A program made the position numbers and the translations under genes. 11,710 nt of DNA from Trachipleistophora hominis (taxonomy: Eukaryota; Microsporidia; Pleistophoridae). Each line of letters opens with the position of its first letter. Positions within the stretch are counted from its first letter, which is position 1. Of the stretch, positions 1 to 9,837 are shown one piece after another. The stretch is from the NCBI GenBank assembly GCA_000316135.1, contig JH993862.1:12608-24317 (forward strand), read 5' to 3'. The notes under the pieces were generated by a model. The model was given only the letters and a program-made list of their open reading frames with translations, had not been told where the DNA came from and ran no database searches.

Positions 1-3000
1 TACCAAATATGCACTGTTTATATAAATTCAATTACCAACTAAATTATATGTAATGTAAGACTTGTCTGTCATAAAGGATCTATCTGTAATTAATATATAA
101 CATTTAATAAATTAATTCTTGGTGTTACAAACCTTTTGTTTTTTCAACTACTTTTTGCAATTTGTACTTGCTGGTACAAATTCGAAATAGTTAGAATTAA
201 TTTATATCCTTTTTGCACATGATTGGTACTAAATGGCTAATTATGTTTTCAACTAACGAATTTCCACTAATATGTAATTTTATATTTTACATGAAAATAC
301 GCATTTAAAATTTTATGGACTTTTCAATTTGGGTAAATAACGTGTTTGAAATTTGCTGCAATCGGCTTGAATGTTCTTTTTTATCGATATTTATAACGAT
401 CTAATCGCAAATTGATGTTTACTTAACTTAACTTAGAACATTTCGACCATAGATATTGTAAGTTTTTTAACTCCTCTGATTAACTAACAATTAATTATTT
501 TATTTAAACATCAAATACTTGAAGTTCGGTACGACCACTTTTGATATGCAACTTATTTAAATCAATGTCATCATTTTTATTGTCTATAACTTTTTTAAAG
601 TTGAATTTTGCGTTTAATTTTAGTGAATTGCTATTTATGTGGTACTAATACGTGTAACATACTATGATCGAATGGTAAAAATCATTATTATCCCTAAAAC
701 ATTATTATGTAATCCTTTCACCAATGGATGACAGCATATTTATTATTATAATATTACTGACGAATGTGAGTCAATAAGACGTATTAATATCCCAATTGAT
801 GGCAATATTTCTTTCTTTTGTTACTAATTTTTGAAAATCCCGGAAAATTTCCGTTGAGGTAGCTGGTAATAAAAATCTCTAAATAAAGACAATGACAGAT
901 TCGGCCGTTATTATTTAAATAGGTATTATTTGTGACAAAAATCATCGTATGTATATGTTTCAAATTTGTTGAAGTTGTTTAGTATAATAAAATAAGCAAA
1001 TAATAGTGTAAATCAATTATTCTGATTGTTCCAAATGATTATTCGGCCTCCCAAAAAAATTAATTTTTTCATTTTAACTAGACTAAACAAACTTACAAAT
1101 AACAAATCGTTTATTCTAACAAAATATTACAAAACACAACTATTTCTGCTGATAATATTTGTCCTCTAAAAAATTATTATTAAATCGTTACTAGAGACTA
1201 ACTTATTAGCTATTACATTGGTATTCACATTTATGATCGTATAATGTTTTCGATTGTATCACAAATATGTATATTGCTTTTATAATTATCCGTTTTTAAT
1301 GACAATGGCTTGTCAACTCTACAACTCATTAATTTGAATTTAATTAAATAAAAAATTTTTATTGTAAATGAGTCACAGAAAATATTAATATGATGATGGG
1401 AGATAAGTGGTTTTTTGATCAGCATAGATTCAATTACTCGTTTTAAAGAATAATTAATAATGAACAAGAAGTGGTGCCTTAATTATGAGTAAGCACTTCA
1501 TAGAAAATAACCAAACAACAAACAAATATTATTAATTTACAGTTCAATCAAAGAATATTCCTTTTATGTCCAATATAATATAAATTGTGATACATATCTA
1601 TATTTTTGATTCTGCCTTTGTGTGAATTTATTCGCTTAATTTCTGTAATACAGTTGAAGTATTATAATTTTCTAGTGCAACAGTATGTTTTAAGTTTTTT
1701 CTCAACCAGGCTCGAGTGGTTGGCTGCAGTGAAACAGGCACATTTCCATATATTCTTCGTTTATGAGGTATCTATATGGATGATTTTGATGAAAAATCGG
1801 TGGTTTATGTATGAAGAATGGGGAAATGCGCTTAGAAGTCCCTTTGATATGTTTAAATAATCAAATGGACTGAATAAATTCGGCGTTCTTTCATATTAGG
1901 AAAATTCATTACAATATCTCAAATTTTTTATATCCGACTACGTACAAAAAATACAAATTTCAAAAATCAACCAATTTCAGCAACGAACTTAATATTTCTA
2001 GTATTATAACTTCTTTGGTGACGTTTTCGATCTAAAATTGATATATATTCTGACAGTTTAGTTTGGTTATGTATGATGTCTATTCATATATGCCATATAT
2101 TCAAGTTTTATAAATTTAATATCTCATAAAATTGTGCAGTGCTTTTATTTCAACAACTAACATTTAAATCATATGTTTCAATAATATTTGCAAAAATTTA
2201 AACTAGAGGTTATAATTACTTTGTGTTGTATTTTAAACTTCATAATTTAGTCATCTATGATTCTAAGTTGCAAATAATTATTTCATGAATAGTTCTTCAG
2301 ATTTAATAAAAGTTACGCAAAGAAAAAGAACTTGTTAACTGCTAAAAAACACAGTAAAGAAAATGTATTATATCTTCTGATTTTATTTTTTGTCCTTAAT
2401 AACGATTGAAATTTATGTATTTTGTATTGTACATTTCAATCTTAAAGGGATATAACATAGATGTTTTACTGATTTGCTTCAAAAAACGAAAAAAGTGAAA
2501 ATAACCACACTTGTCATCTGATGTTATTGTTTATTTTTCCAAATGTTCTATGTAGATAATGAATATGGTATTCATTTGTGCAGTATGACGAAACTAATGC
2601 TTGAAATTTACATAGATTTGTACGCAAAATACTCCCCATCTATTGGTGGTAACATATAAATACTAAATTCGGATTAACATTTATCTCAATATCACATGAC
2701 ATTCACCGACAATTCTCAAGAAGAACCATCAAAGCTTGCGACCAATCATTAAAAATCAGATCTTGAAACACATTGATCAATTGAGAAGTCTAAGTAGACT
2801 TATGCGCACAAATTTGTGCATTTACGTGTTAATTGTTTTGTTATATTTTCTTATTTAGTAGTTATATGCCTTAACTTACCCATCTATAAGTGATTCATTA
2901 AATTGAATTAGATAATATTTTAAATATGCGATTGGTTGCTGCATTTACTTCGTAAACCTGTTATTAATCGATAGGTTTATTGGTTCAATTAGTTTAACAT

Positions 3001-4112
3001 TCTTATATGATTTTTCCTACCCAAATAGAGAAAAGTTTTACAAAGGATAGTTAAAAATACTAGTTTATCAATAAGAACTATCTTTACATAGTATGATATC
3101 ACTAAAATTACTGTAAATTCTGTTTTATTTAGTTGGAAACGTCTAAACTGTAAAGTTTTATTTATCCAAAAAGCAAAAAATTTTACACCAGTACAATTAA
3201 AAACTTGATAAATTAATTTGATTCTTTTTGCACGTTCAAAAACTTTTAGCGAGAGTTTCACATGCTAATAATCACTTTGACCATATACCTGATCCAGACT
3301 ATTTGAACTTAGATCTGCATGCTAAAACTTAGGATATACACAAATAAAAAAGATCTCACCACAAAATTTTGTCAAATAAAATACTTGACTTACTTTTAAA
3401 AACATAACTGATGTAATTTATCAAAAATAATGTGTGTATTGGTCTTTCCTTGCCGAATTTTATTTGTTCATTTTCAAATTTAAACTTGAATATACAAACC
3501 GCCATATATTTTATAGTTCTCAGATCTTTCCATAATTTTCAAAATTATTTTCACTCCATATTACATCCATATTGGGACATAAATTGATCAGACAATCTTT
3601 CAACTCTTATGAAAATATTTCAGTGTATTAATGTATTTGGAGGATCTTGTCACGGTTAAGCAAATCTACTTCGTAAAATATATGTGAATCGAATGTGAAG
3701 AAAATTCTGGCTGATAGTCACAAAGCAACACATCTTAGATATCATGCTCATAATTTTTATTTTAACTTCCTCTTACATATTCTTTGCCTTTTTTACCCGT
3801 CTCTTTTTCCACTGTGGAAACTACAAACCGGGAAGTATACTCCTTTTTTCGATCCAGTTGCTTCAATACATCCTTGTTGATTCAACATTTTATTTTGTCT
3901 CATCCTATCATCGCTACAAATTACTACCAGTGATAAAATAAAAATATACGAACTTAATTCATAATTAAATTAGTGGCATCTCGCCTTTCTAAAGTATCAA
4001 ATCATCTGGAACTTAAACAAACTGAAGTATATACTGACGAATAGTAAGATCCTAATTCAAAAACTGTTGATTAGCTAAGATTTGCATCGTGTTGCCCAAT
4101 AAAGTATTTTTT

Positions 4113-4136
4113 TATAAATATAGAATTTTTTATAAA
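4113..4136 (+). promoter_or_regulatory. TATA-like elements upstream of the WOPR gene
   Basis: Two TATAAA hexamers, at 4113-4118 and 4131-4136, lie about 66 and 48 bases before the chosen ATG at 4179. The Rad60-like gene has a TATAAA at nearly the same distance (67 bases). In DNA this AT-rich the hexamer is common by chance, so the matched spacing is the only real support. Confidence 0.35.
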
Positions 4137-4169
4137 TTTTTATATTCGTGCATTAATTGCGGCACAAAA

Positions 4170-4172
4170 CCC
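4170..4172 (+). promoter_or_regulatory. CCC start-proximal motif of the WOPR gene
   Basis: A CCC triplet ends six bases before the ATG at 4179, within otherwise AT-rich sequence. The cyclin and the Rad60-like gene have the same kind of run close to their starts. CCC-type or GGG-type motifs just upstream of start codons are described for microsporidian genes. Here it helps choose ATG 4179 as the start. Confidence 0.45.
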
Positions 4173-4178
4173 TACATC

Positions 4179-4856
4179 ATGAAGTTTATTAGAGGATATA
4201 TACACTCGTATAACGAGGCATCTTTAATAGTACACGCTGTAAGGCTAGGTATAATTGAGCCTATCAAAGAAAGATTATCCAATTCTGATAGGGAGAACAT
4301 ACGGAGCGGCTGCGTGTTTGTGTTTATAGAGGACGATAGCGGGATAAAGCGATGGACAGATGGAAAGATATGGTCGCCTTCGAAGATACTTGGTCATTTC
4401 CTTCTCTACAAAGAGGTACCCAAGCATCTCAGTAAGAGTGCAATAAAGAAAAGGAACGCAAACACGATTAAAAGGGAACGAGTTATCTCTATCCACACTC
4501 AGATGCAGAATGATGAGTTCTCCCTCTTCAAGAAAACCATATCCATCAAACATGAAAGCAAATCATATCATATAATATCGTATTTTCAGCCGATCTTTGA
4601 TAAACGAGGCATCTTGGAATTCCCGTTTTTCAAGAGTTTGAATAGCACGCTTGTGAATTATCCAGATCTTATGTCTGATCACCACGTGGAAGCTTTGAAA
4701 TTAAGAAACGTGAATTTGTACACGAAATACAACCTTCTTAAATTTGAAAAAGGAAATATTCTGCCAGAAATCGATAGAAATGCGATGGAAAGAATGGCTT
4801 GTTATATTTTATCCAATCGCTTGAGAGTAGATAGAAGCGTTTGCAGGAAGAGATGA
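4179..4856 (+). CDS. WOPR (Gti1/Pac2) family transcription regulator
   Basis: Predicted 225-residue nuclear DNA-binding regulator of the family containing Candida Wor1, Histoplasma Ryp1 and fission yeast Pac2/Gti1, which control morphological or developmental switches. The first WOPR half spans about residues 5-80. It starts at GYIHSYNEA, continues through RSGCVFVF (42-49) and contains the family signature SGIKRWTDG (54-62) followed by WSPSKILGHFLLYKE (65-79). The second half is at about 112-138, with FSLFKKTISI and YHIISYFQP. The linker between halves and the C-terminal tail (about 140-225) are short and basic, without the long Gln/Asn-rich tails of many family members, so this is close to a minimal domain protein. 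The frame stays open upstream to a GTG at 4089, but ATG 4179 is the first ATG, sits directly before the domain and follows a CCC motif. There is no intron. Family assignment is strong; the biological role in this organism is unknown. Confidence 0.93.
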   Translation: MKFIRGYIHSYNEASLIVHAVRLGIIEPIKERLSNSDRENIRSGCVFVFIEDDSGIKRWTDGKIWSPSKILGHFLLYKEVPKHLSKSAIKKRNANTIKRERVISIHTQMQNDEFSLFKKTISIKHESKSYHIISYFQPIFDKRGILEFPFFKSLNSTLVNYPDLMSDHHVEALKLRNVNLYTKYNLLKFEKGNILPEIDRNAMERMACYILSNRLRVDRSVCRKR

Positions 4857-4894
4857 ACATTTAATATTAGAATAGATCGTCAAAACAAATCCTC

Positions 4895-4900
4895 AATAAA
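4895..4900 (+). terminator. Putative polyadenylation signal of the WOPR gene
   Basis: An AATAAA hexamer begins 39 bases after the TGA stop of the WOPR gene, a plausible position for a 3' end signal. The hexamer is frequent by chance in such AT-rich DNA. Confidence 0.35.
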
Positions 4901-5622
4901 CATTGGTTTTGGTGATAATACCGGATGTTCTAGTCAATATTATTCTTCATTTAAAAATTTTCTGTTGTATCTAATTATAAAAGAACGTCAAATATGAACC
5001 ATAGATGGTATGTCAAATAATAATCGGCCGCGGATAATTTGTAACCAGCAGCTACGAACCAAAAAATGTTACTCAGCATTTAATAACGTGTTTATCAACT
5101 GATAATAAAGATGATGAATAAATTTAAAAATAATTTTTATGACAAATTTCAAATGGAATTCGTCATAAAGAAAATATTCTAAAACATTTGCACAAAGTAC
5201 ATTATTCTATTTTTGGTCACCACGAATCGTAATTAAACGTAAAACTATAACTCTATCAACAAAAAGTATCAATGATATGAATATTAAATTTTCATTTTTT
5301 CGTTTATTATACTCATAGTTGTTACAATAAAAGACAAACCGAAACAATTAACTTCACAAAAAAATTACTTTATTAATTATAAAACTGTGATGATAGACTG
5401 ACACAATCTTCAATGTTAAAACTGTAAATAACTGAACATAACTGGTAATTATAGATTTATTGGTGTTATAGTACGTACTATCTATTGTAATTGTGATAGT
5501 AAATGGATTTCTCATTTTTTGCCATACTTGGAAACAACGAATTTTATCATCTTATCCTAAAGTTTAGAATACAGAATGCTTGCTGTCTATAAATTCAATC
5601 ATTTTACAGCTAACGTATCAAA

Positions 5623-5647
5623 TATTTTATTTTATTTATTTATTATT
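5623..5647. repeat. TTTA/TTTTA-rich low-complexity tract
   Basis: A short run of imperfect TTTA and TTTTA units is visible here. It is a simple-sequence tract with no indicated function. Confidence 0.5.
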
Positions 5648-6330
5648 CGTTTTAGCACACAAAATATCTAAAACCCATAAGTACCATTTCTCTATTTGAA
5701 CAGCTGTGGTTTCATCCTCTGCTATTTTGGTAATTCCATATTTTTGGTTTTTTCACCTATACTTTTCCAAGTTCTATAGTCTTTGCTCCCTTAAGAAATG
5801 AAATTAACACTCAATGGTTTGTATACTAGTCAATTACTCAGAAAGACCTTAGGACTGTAATAAGCACACATTTCATTAGTATATATTGTTTAAGATATAA
5901 GTTCGTTCAAATTATACAGGCTTCGAAAGAAATAGGTGATGTTACCTATTTATTTGTTGTTAATTAGAAATACATATTTTAACATATTGTCATATTTTTG
6001 CTTTACTATCACAATGGTGCCATGTTTTTGCTTGAGATCTTTGCTAATTGGAACAAGTCCTTTTTTCAACAGATGCCTTTTATAGTATTACCACCATTCT
6101 CTAATCAGAATTCTTACCCAATTCTCTAGTTTCCAATTTTCATATTCCATTGTGATTATTTGACGCAACATTGTAAATATGAAAACATCGTAAGTTTTTA
6201 ATGGGACTACTTTGTAACGTTGGTCAAAGTTATACGAATATTAATATCACAATAGTTACAATTTAGGTAGGATAATCGATGAATGACAAATTGTTTTTCA
6301 TTAATTTTCGTACTATTTTATCGTCTCTAA

Positions 6331-6839
6331 TTGCTACATTGTTTTATTCTTAAAAATCTGCAGAGTTTAGAGTTATTTCTTCAAATTTTTATTTCCGAGC
6401 TTCCATATAAAATTTTTAATTCGGAAGAACATATTAAAACTAAGAATGATACTCAAAAAAAAACAATAGGTTCAAATCTATTATGGTTTAATGATAACTT
6501 ACATTTAATAGCGATAGTTTTCGGATTAATTAAGATGCAAACTGTAAAAATAGAGTTTCACTCGACGTTTTCGCTATGATTTAAAGATATGTATAAGTAA
6601 GATGTGCACAATTTGTATTGAAAGATAAATATTCAGGAAACTTTCTGCTTTTTAGAAATAGTAATGAAGAAAAATTTATATATTATTCATTTGAACCTAA
6701 ATGGCTGAGCATAGACAAATTTTACGCCAATCTAAAGATTATATTTAAAATAATGTCGTTGATCGCAGATTTTGATAGATATCATTTGGATGTACTTGTC
6801 AGAAAAAATTGTTACTTTTTGAAAATAAACTTAGAATGA
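6331..6839 (+). pseudogene. Possible gene relic: two adjacent plus-strand open frames
   Basis: Two open stretches in different frames follow each other, 6331-6579 and 6597-6839, each of about 80 codons and both ending in a normal stop. Neither has an ATG at its beginning; the first starts at best from TTG and the second has its first ATG deep inside. The predicted residues are mixed polar and hydrophobic, for example FEPKWLSIDKFYANLK in the second. This could be a decayed gene with a frameshift, but two such frames are not far from chance expectation at this base composition. I recognise no family. Confidence 0.15.
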
Positions 6840-7143
6840 TTCTTTACGTATTTATAATAGCATTTTATTCTACTGTTAATAGATTGTTGTCAAATACTAA
6901 AAAATTATACCAATTTAATAAAAAATTGTCTGAATTATAAATTATGATATTTTGAAAATAAATCTACAAAACTCGTATTCGTAATATTTCTGTGAGAATC
7001 GAATTCAAAGGATGATAATTTACCAGTCAATGCATAATCTTTGTCACATTATAAAACAACGCAAAAATAGCAAAATTGTCCCGTTTTGAAAAAATCATCT
7101 TTGTTTATTCACTTTGCATCACATATAAATATTTTCAGATCTG

Positions 7144-7498
7144 CTAGGACAAATCATGGCTACCGATCCTTTGTTTATGGAGGTAGGATTGATTGTATAA
7201 AACAAATAATTGGTTCAAAAAATTTTTTTTAATTAATTTATCCAACTTCATTTTACGTGCATGCGTTTCACCAAAAACCATCTTGGCCTTACTTCGATCA
7301 CAGCACGAAACCACTAATATTTTCAGTGATTCACTGTTCGAACTTTCCTTGAGGTGCAGTACATTCACATTGGCTTTGTAAGAAAATTTGTTACTATCAG
7401 TCAATGGTGACTTTTTTATCATACTTTCCAAATAGCCGATGTATGCTATTATATTTGCACGACTGTTTGCAGCTCTCTGCTGCAAGCTGATAACTTTT
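7144..7498 (-). pseudogene. Unidentified minus-strand open frame, possible decayed gene
   Basis: This is the longest unexplained open frame in the desert, about 117 codons between a TGA and a TAG on the minus strand. It has no early ATG: the first possible start is TTG at 7485 and the first ATG is about 22 codons further in. The predicted protein is basic and looks coding, with stretches such as LKILVVSCCDRSKAKMVF and ETHARKMKLDKLIKK, and local G+C is higher than in the flanks. A different minus-strand frame starting at ATG 7504 reads 35 codons across the same 5' part before stopping, so a single frameshift in an old gene would join an ATG to the long frame. I recognise no domain. Chance is an adequate alternative; by a rough random-stop estimate an open frame this long is uncommon but not excluded. 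Confidence 0.22.
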
Positions 7499-7957
7499 AC
7501 TCATTGATGGCTATATTGATCACATATTGCACTAAAAAGCATATAATTTCATTTGCAAGTATCATAACTAACTTCATCCCTACACATATCCATGTGAATA
7601 GATAGTCTAATCTAAGAATCAGTCTACTTTGTTGGTTATTACTTTTATCAACCAATATTCACGTATGTATGTCATTTCAAGCTAATTTTCTAAATTTTCA
7701 CAGGTTAACTTTCCATCATTACAAAATGAATGTCAGGTTATTTTAAAGGTAGCAACCTATTCTATTGATCGTTATTTTTCTTTAAAAATATTTAACGAGT
7801 TATACACTGTATTAAAAACAATATACAACCACCTCCAATATGAAATTCAACTGGTTTGTGTTCTAAATAAATAATAAAATCGATTACTGTACAAAAGATT
7901 TATCTCTATTGTTATTTTATTGAGAGAAATTATTAAGATGTACTTATTCGTTGTTAA

Positions 7958-8185
7958 TGTGCTAAAATAACCTTCTTTTCGATTAAAAGCGTACTTGATG
8001 AAGGAAAAGGTATTGAACTGCACTATGAACTCCCCTATTCCGGTGATCACAATGAATATTACATACCTGTAAATAAACACTTTTCATTTTTAGGTGTAAA
8101 AGTATCAACGCGACTAAGATCTATAATACTGCTGTTCATACTTCAACCACCCAAGAATAATAAACCTGGTTCTAGTCGTTATTGA
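7958..8185 (+). other. ATG-less open frame with coding-like composition
   Basis: A plus-strand frame stays open for 75 codons from a TAA to a TGA and contains no methionine codon at all. Its predicted residues are varied, for example GIELHYELPYSGDHNEYY near the middle, which is unlike the Lys/Asn/Ile/Phe-heavy translation typical of the surrounding DNA. It could be a fragment of a decayed gene or simple chance; frames of this length are expected once or twice in a desert of this size. Confidence 0.12.
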
Positions 8186-8918
8186 CAGTTCATTACTTCA
8201 TCAGAAAATACACGGCTGCCAATAATTAAGGTGTTTAAGGATTAGGACCAACCGATTGATCGAACAAATTTACAACACCTTGGTAACCAATTATTTCAAA
8301 AAGGAGAGATAAGTTTGTTTTAATTGGTTTATCTAATAAATATTTAGGTGCATGTATTACATACATCAGACATGTGCATATTTATTATCGATGATCCAAT
8401 TATCGTACACTTAGCATTTATGAAGAAACACCATGAACCAATATTAATGGGCAATTTAACATGTAATCAGGTATAAAATGTGATAGTATTGCGTGTTGTG
8501 GTGAGATAAAGATAAATAAAGATGCTTTTGTAATTAAAAACTAGATAATACGTTTAGACTATTTTAATACTTAATTTTGTGATTTATTTTAATACATAGA
8601 CGTGGTAACTGCATGATGATGCATTCATAAGTGTTTTAATACCACATACCTACGTAAAGGTGTTGTTTTAGAGCGCTATATTCGTTTAGAAGTATAAAAA
8701 TAATTCATTAAGAAGAGCATTCTTACAATGAAAAATTCTATCTCAATGTTAAAAACATGAAATGCTCAACACTATTTTGTATTTTATCCCGATATTTCTA
8801 CTAGATAACACTTCACCTATTTCTTCTAAAGCAGTTTATCATTCATTTCTACCAGCTATTCAATCATACTCCCCACAATTGTAAGTTATTTTCTTCACCA
8901 TAGCATTATACCATATGT

Positions 8919-9036
8919 ACCATTGCCCATTATTTAACGGCATCCATCATTACTTGGTAAAACAAACCAACCATTTTTATTTACTCCTTTCTCCACAATC
9001 ACACCATTCCCATTTAAACCATTGCCAAGCAATCCC
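8919..9036 (+). promoter_or_regulatory. C-rich leader of the cyclin gene with repeated ACCATT motifs
   Basis: The 120 bases before the cyclin start are poor in G and contain three near-copies of a nine-base motif: ACCATTGCC at 8919-8927, ACCATTCCC at 9003-9011 and ACCATTGCC at 9018-9026. A weaker copy, ACCATTTTT, is at 8970-8978. A CCC at 9034-9036 lies two bases before the ATG. The CCC fits the start-proximal motif seen at the other two genes; the ACCATT repeats could be factor-binding sites or part of a transcribed leader. Confidence 0.35.
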
Positions 9037-9038
9037 AC

Positions 9039-9692
9039 ATGCGAATACACGTGCACGATACCATAAAGTTGTACAAGTGGCACCGACGTGCACTCATACC
9101 ATATTTGCATACCGTATTTGGCTCTAAAGAAACCGTAATAAAAGTATATAGAATATGTGTTAGCGGTAGAATAACCTTCTGTGCACTGCTCAGTGCAATT
9201 TGTGTGATGAAAAAGGTTGTTAAGTACAACGAAATGAAGATTGTAGAACTCAAAGGCAAGAGTGTAGATGGGAAGGAAGGTACAGACGGTGCACAATACG
9301 ATAGTATGCGTGATAAACGTACCAGTAATGGGTGCAGAATGAAAGTGCATGAGTTGAACGGGCCATTGAAAAAACTGTCCACATCTTTGAAAGACGATTA
9401 CTTGTTATTTGCTGCTTCTCTTATCATCACAACAAAAGTTCTGTTTGATTATGTGTATGCTACTACAGATTGGTCCAAGCTGACCAAGCTGACAGTTAAG
9501 CAGCTCAATGAGGTTGAACGCTACGTGCTCTTCCTTCTCGATTACAAGGTGGTGTTGGAAAATGGTGATGTTGAGGTCGCGATGCGTATTTTTGAGAAAA
9601 AGGGCGAATGCAAAGTTGTTTTTGGTAAGAAAAGCGGATTAAGAGGTGTTGTGGAATGGATGGTCAATCTCTTCGGGTGTGAAAACGGATGA
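9039..9692 (+). CDS. Pho80/PCL-type cyclin
   Basis: Predicted 217-residue cyclin, probably the regulatory partner of a Pho85/CDK5-like kinase. The diagnostic part is residues 119-173. It begins with DDYLLFAASLIITTKVLFD, where K133 matches the conserved cyclin-box lysine. It continues through YATTDWSKLTKLT (W145), which fits the W-x-x-(I/L) step of PCL cyclins, to QLNEVERYVLFLLDYKVVL, where E160 matches the conserved glutamate before the last helix. An earlier helix at about 44-62 (RITFCALLSAICVMKKVV) fits the start of the box. Between them, residues 66-110 form a charged, Gly- and Lys-rich insertion not expected in a compact cyclin fold. The C-terminus ends after one short extra helix, so a full second cyclin fold is absent, as in Pho80-type cyclins. 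A TAA upstream at 9015 makes ATG 9039 the first possible ATG in this frame. Two stops follow closely. The kinase partner and target are unknown. Confidence 0.82.
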   Translation: MRIHVHDTIKLYKWHRRALIPYLHTVFGSKETVIKVYRICVSGRITFCALLSAICVMKKVVKYNEMKIVELKGKSVDGKEGTDGAQYDSMRDKRTSNGCRMKVHELNGPLKKLSTSLKDDYLLFAASLIITTKVLFDYVYATTDWSKLTKLTVKQLNEVERYVLFLLDYKVVLENGDVEVAMRIFEKKGECKVVFGKKSGLRGVVEWMVNLFGCENG

Positions 9693-9837
9693 TGTAGTTT
9701 TAATACCAAGAAAATTGTTAAAAAAGAACACGGGCACCTGCTCTACAGAATAATTGACTGCAAACTGTGTTATTAATTGAGCATATCCTTTAAAATCTAG
9801 TATTAGCTATATATACAAGCATATTTGACAGCGCCAT
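9693..9837. other. Short spacer between cyclin and tRNA-Gln
   Basis: This 145-base AT-rich spacer must contain the cyclin 3' end. No AATAAA is seen. Its right part holds the TATA-like sequence upstream of the tRNA gene. Confidence 0.5.
9808..9815 (+). promoter_or_regulatory. TATA-like element upstream of tRNA-Gln
   Basis: TATATATA covers -30 to -23 relative to the first tRNA base. This is the position where TFIIIB binds upstream of tRNA genes in AT-rich fungi. The spacing is good, but such runs are common in this DNA. Confidence 0.4.

Larger units (their letters stand above)
1..4178. other. AT-rich gene-poor intergenic region
   Basis: I see no gene I can support in this stretch. Base composition is very AT-rich, clearly more so than the coding DNA to the right. 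The longer open frames are a plus-strand frame at 1606-1860 that begins at TTG, a minus-strand frame at 2989-3261 that begins at GTG, and a short hydrophobic plus-strand frame at 3744-3941 with a true ATG. None has a recognisable domain. Their lengths are roughly what chance gives in DNA this rich in A and T, given the number of frames scanned. A locally GC-richer patch lies at about 1705-1845. The region may act as the upstream regulatory space of the WOPR gene, but that is inference from position only. Confidence 0.6.
4857..9038. other. AT-rich gene-poor intergenic region with possible ORF relics
   Basis: About 4.2 kb of mostly very AT-rich DNA separate the WOPR gene from the cyclin gene. 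There is no gene with a recognisable domain and an ATG start. It holds a minus-strand open stretch at 7144-7498, plus-strand open stretches at 6331-6579 and 6597-6839, a plus-strand ATG-less frame at 7958-8185 with a varied amino-acid composition, and a TTTA-rich low-complexity tract near 5623-5647. The last 200 bases before the cyclin are poor in G and rich in C on the plus strand and probably belong to the cyclin leader. Confidence 0.6.

Noticed and set aside
1755..1800. YMDD reading in one frame, which recalls a reverse transcriptase active site
   Set aside because: The residues around it do not fit the hydrophobic strands of the motif, the frame has nearby stops, and no other reverse transcriptase block is seen.
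2989..3261. Ninety-codon minus-strand open frame
   Set aside because: It begins at GTG directly after a stop, has no ATG until its end, and shows no domain; the length is near chance expectation for this base composition.
3744..3941. Small hydrophobic ORF with a true ATG, possible membrane peptide
   Set aside because: AT-rich random DNA readily translates to hydrophobic stretches; there is no CCC motif, no recognisable family, and the length is within chance.
4089..4178. N-terminal extension of the WOPR ORF from a GTG codon
   Set aside because: GTG is not a normal eukaryotic start. The extension contains no ATG, is rich in Phe/Tyr/Lys as AT-rich noncoding DNA would be, and lies before the domain and the CCC motif.
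4275..4553. Minus-strand ORF inside the WOPR gene
   Set aside because: It is an antisense shadow of a well-supported coding region.
6467..6480. GGTTCAAATCT, resembling a tRNA B box with a small hairpin
   Set aside because: The stem is out of register with a seven-base T loop, and no acceptor, D or anticodon arm can be folded upstream.
8372..8476. Thirty-four-codon ORF with ATG, flanked by TTTAG and GTATAA that recall splice sites
   Set aside because: No neighbouring exon continues it, the recognised genes have no introns, and short signals like these are frequent in AT-rich DNA.
8934..9382. Two overlapping minus-strand ORFs of 138 and 122 codons
   Set aside because: They are antisense shadows of the cyclin gene, which has clear domain evidence on the plus strand.
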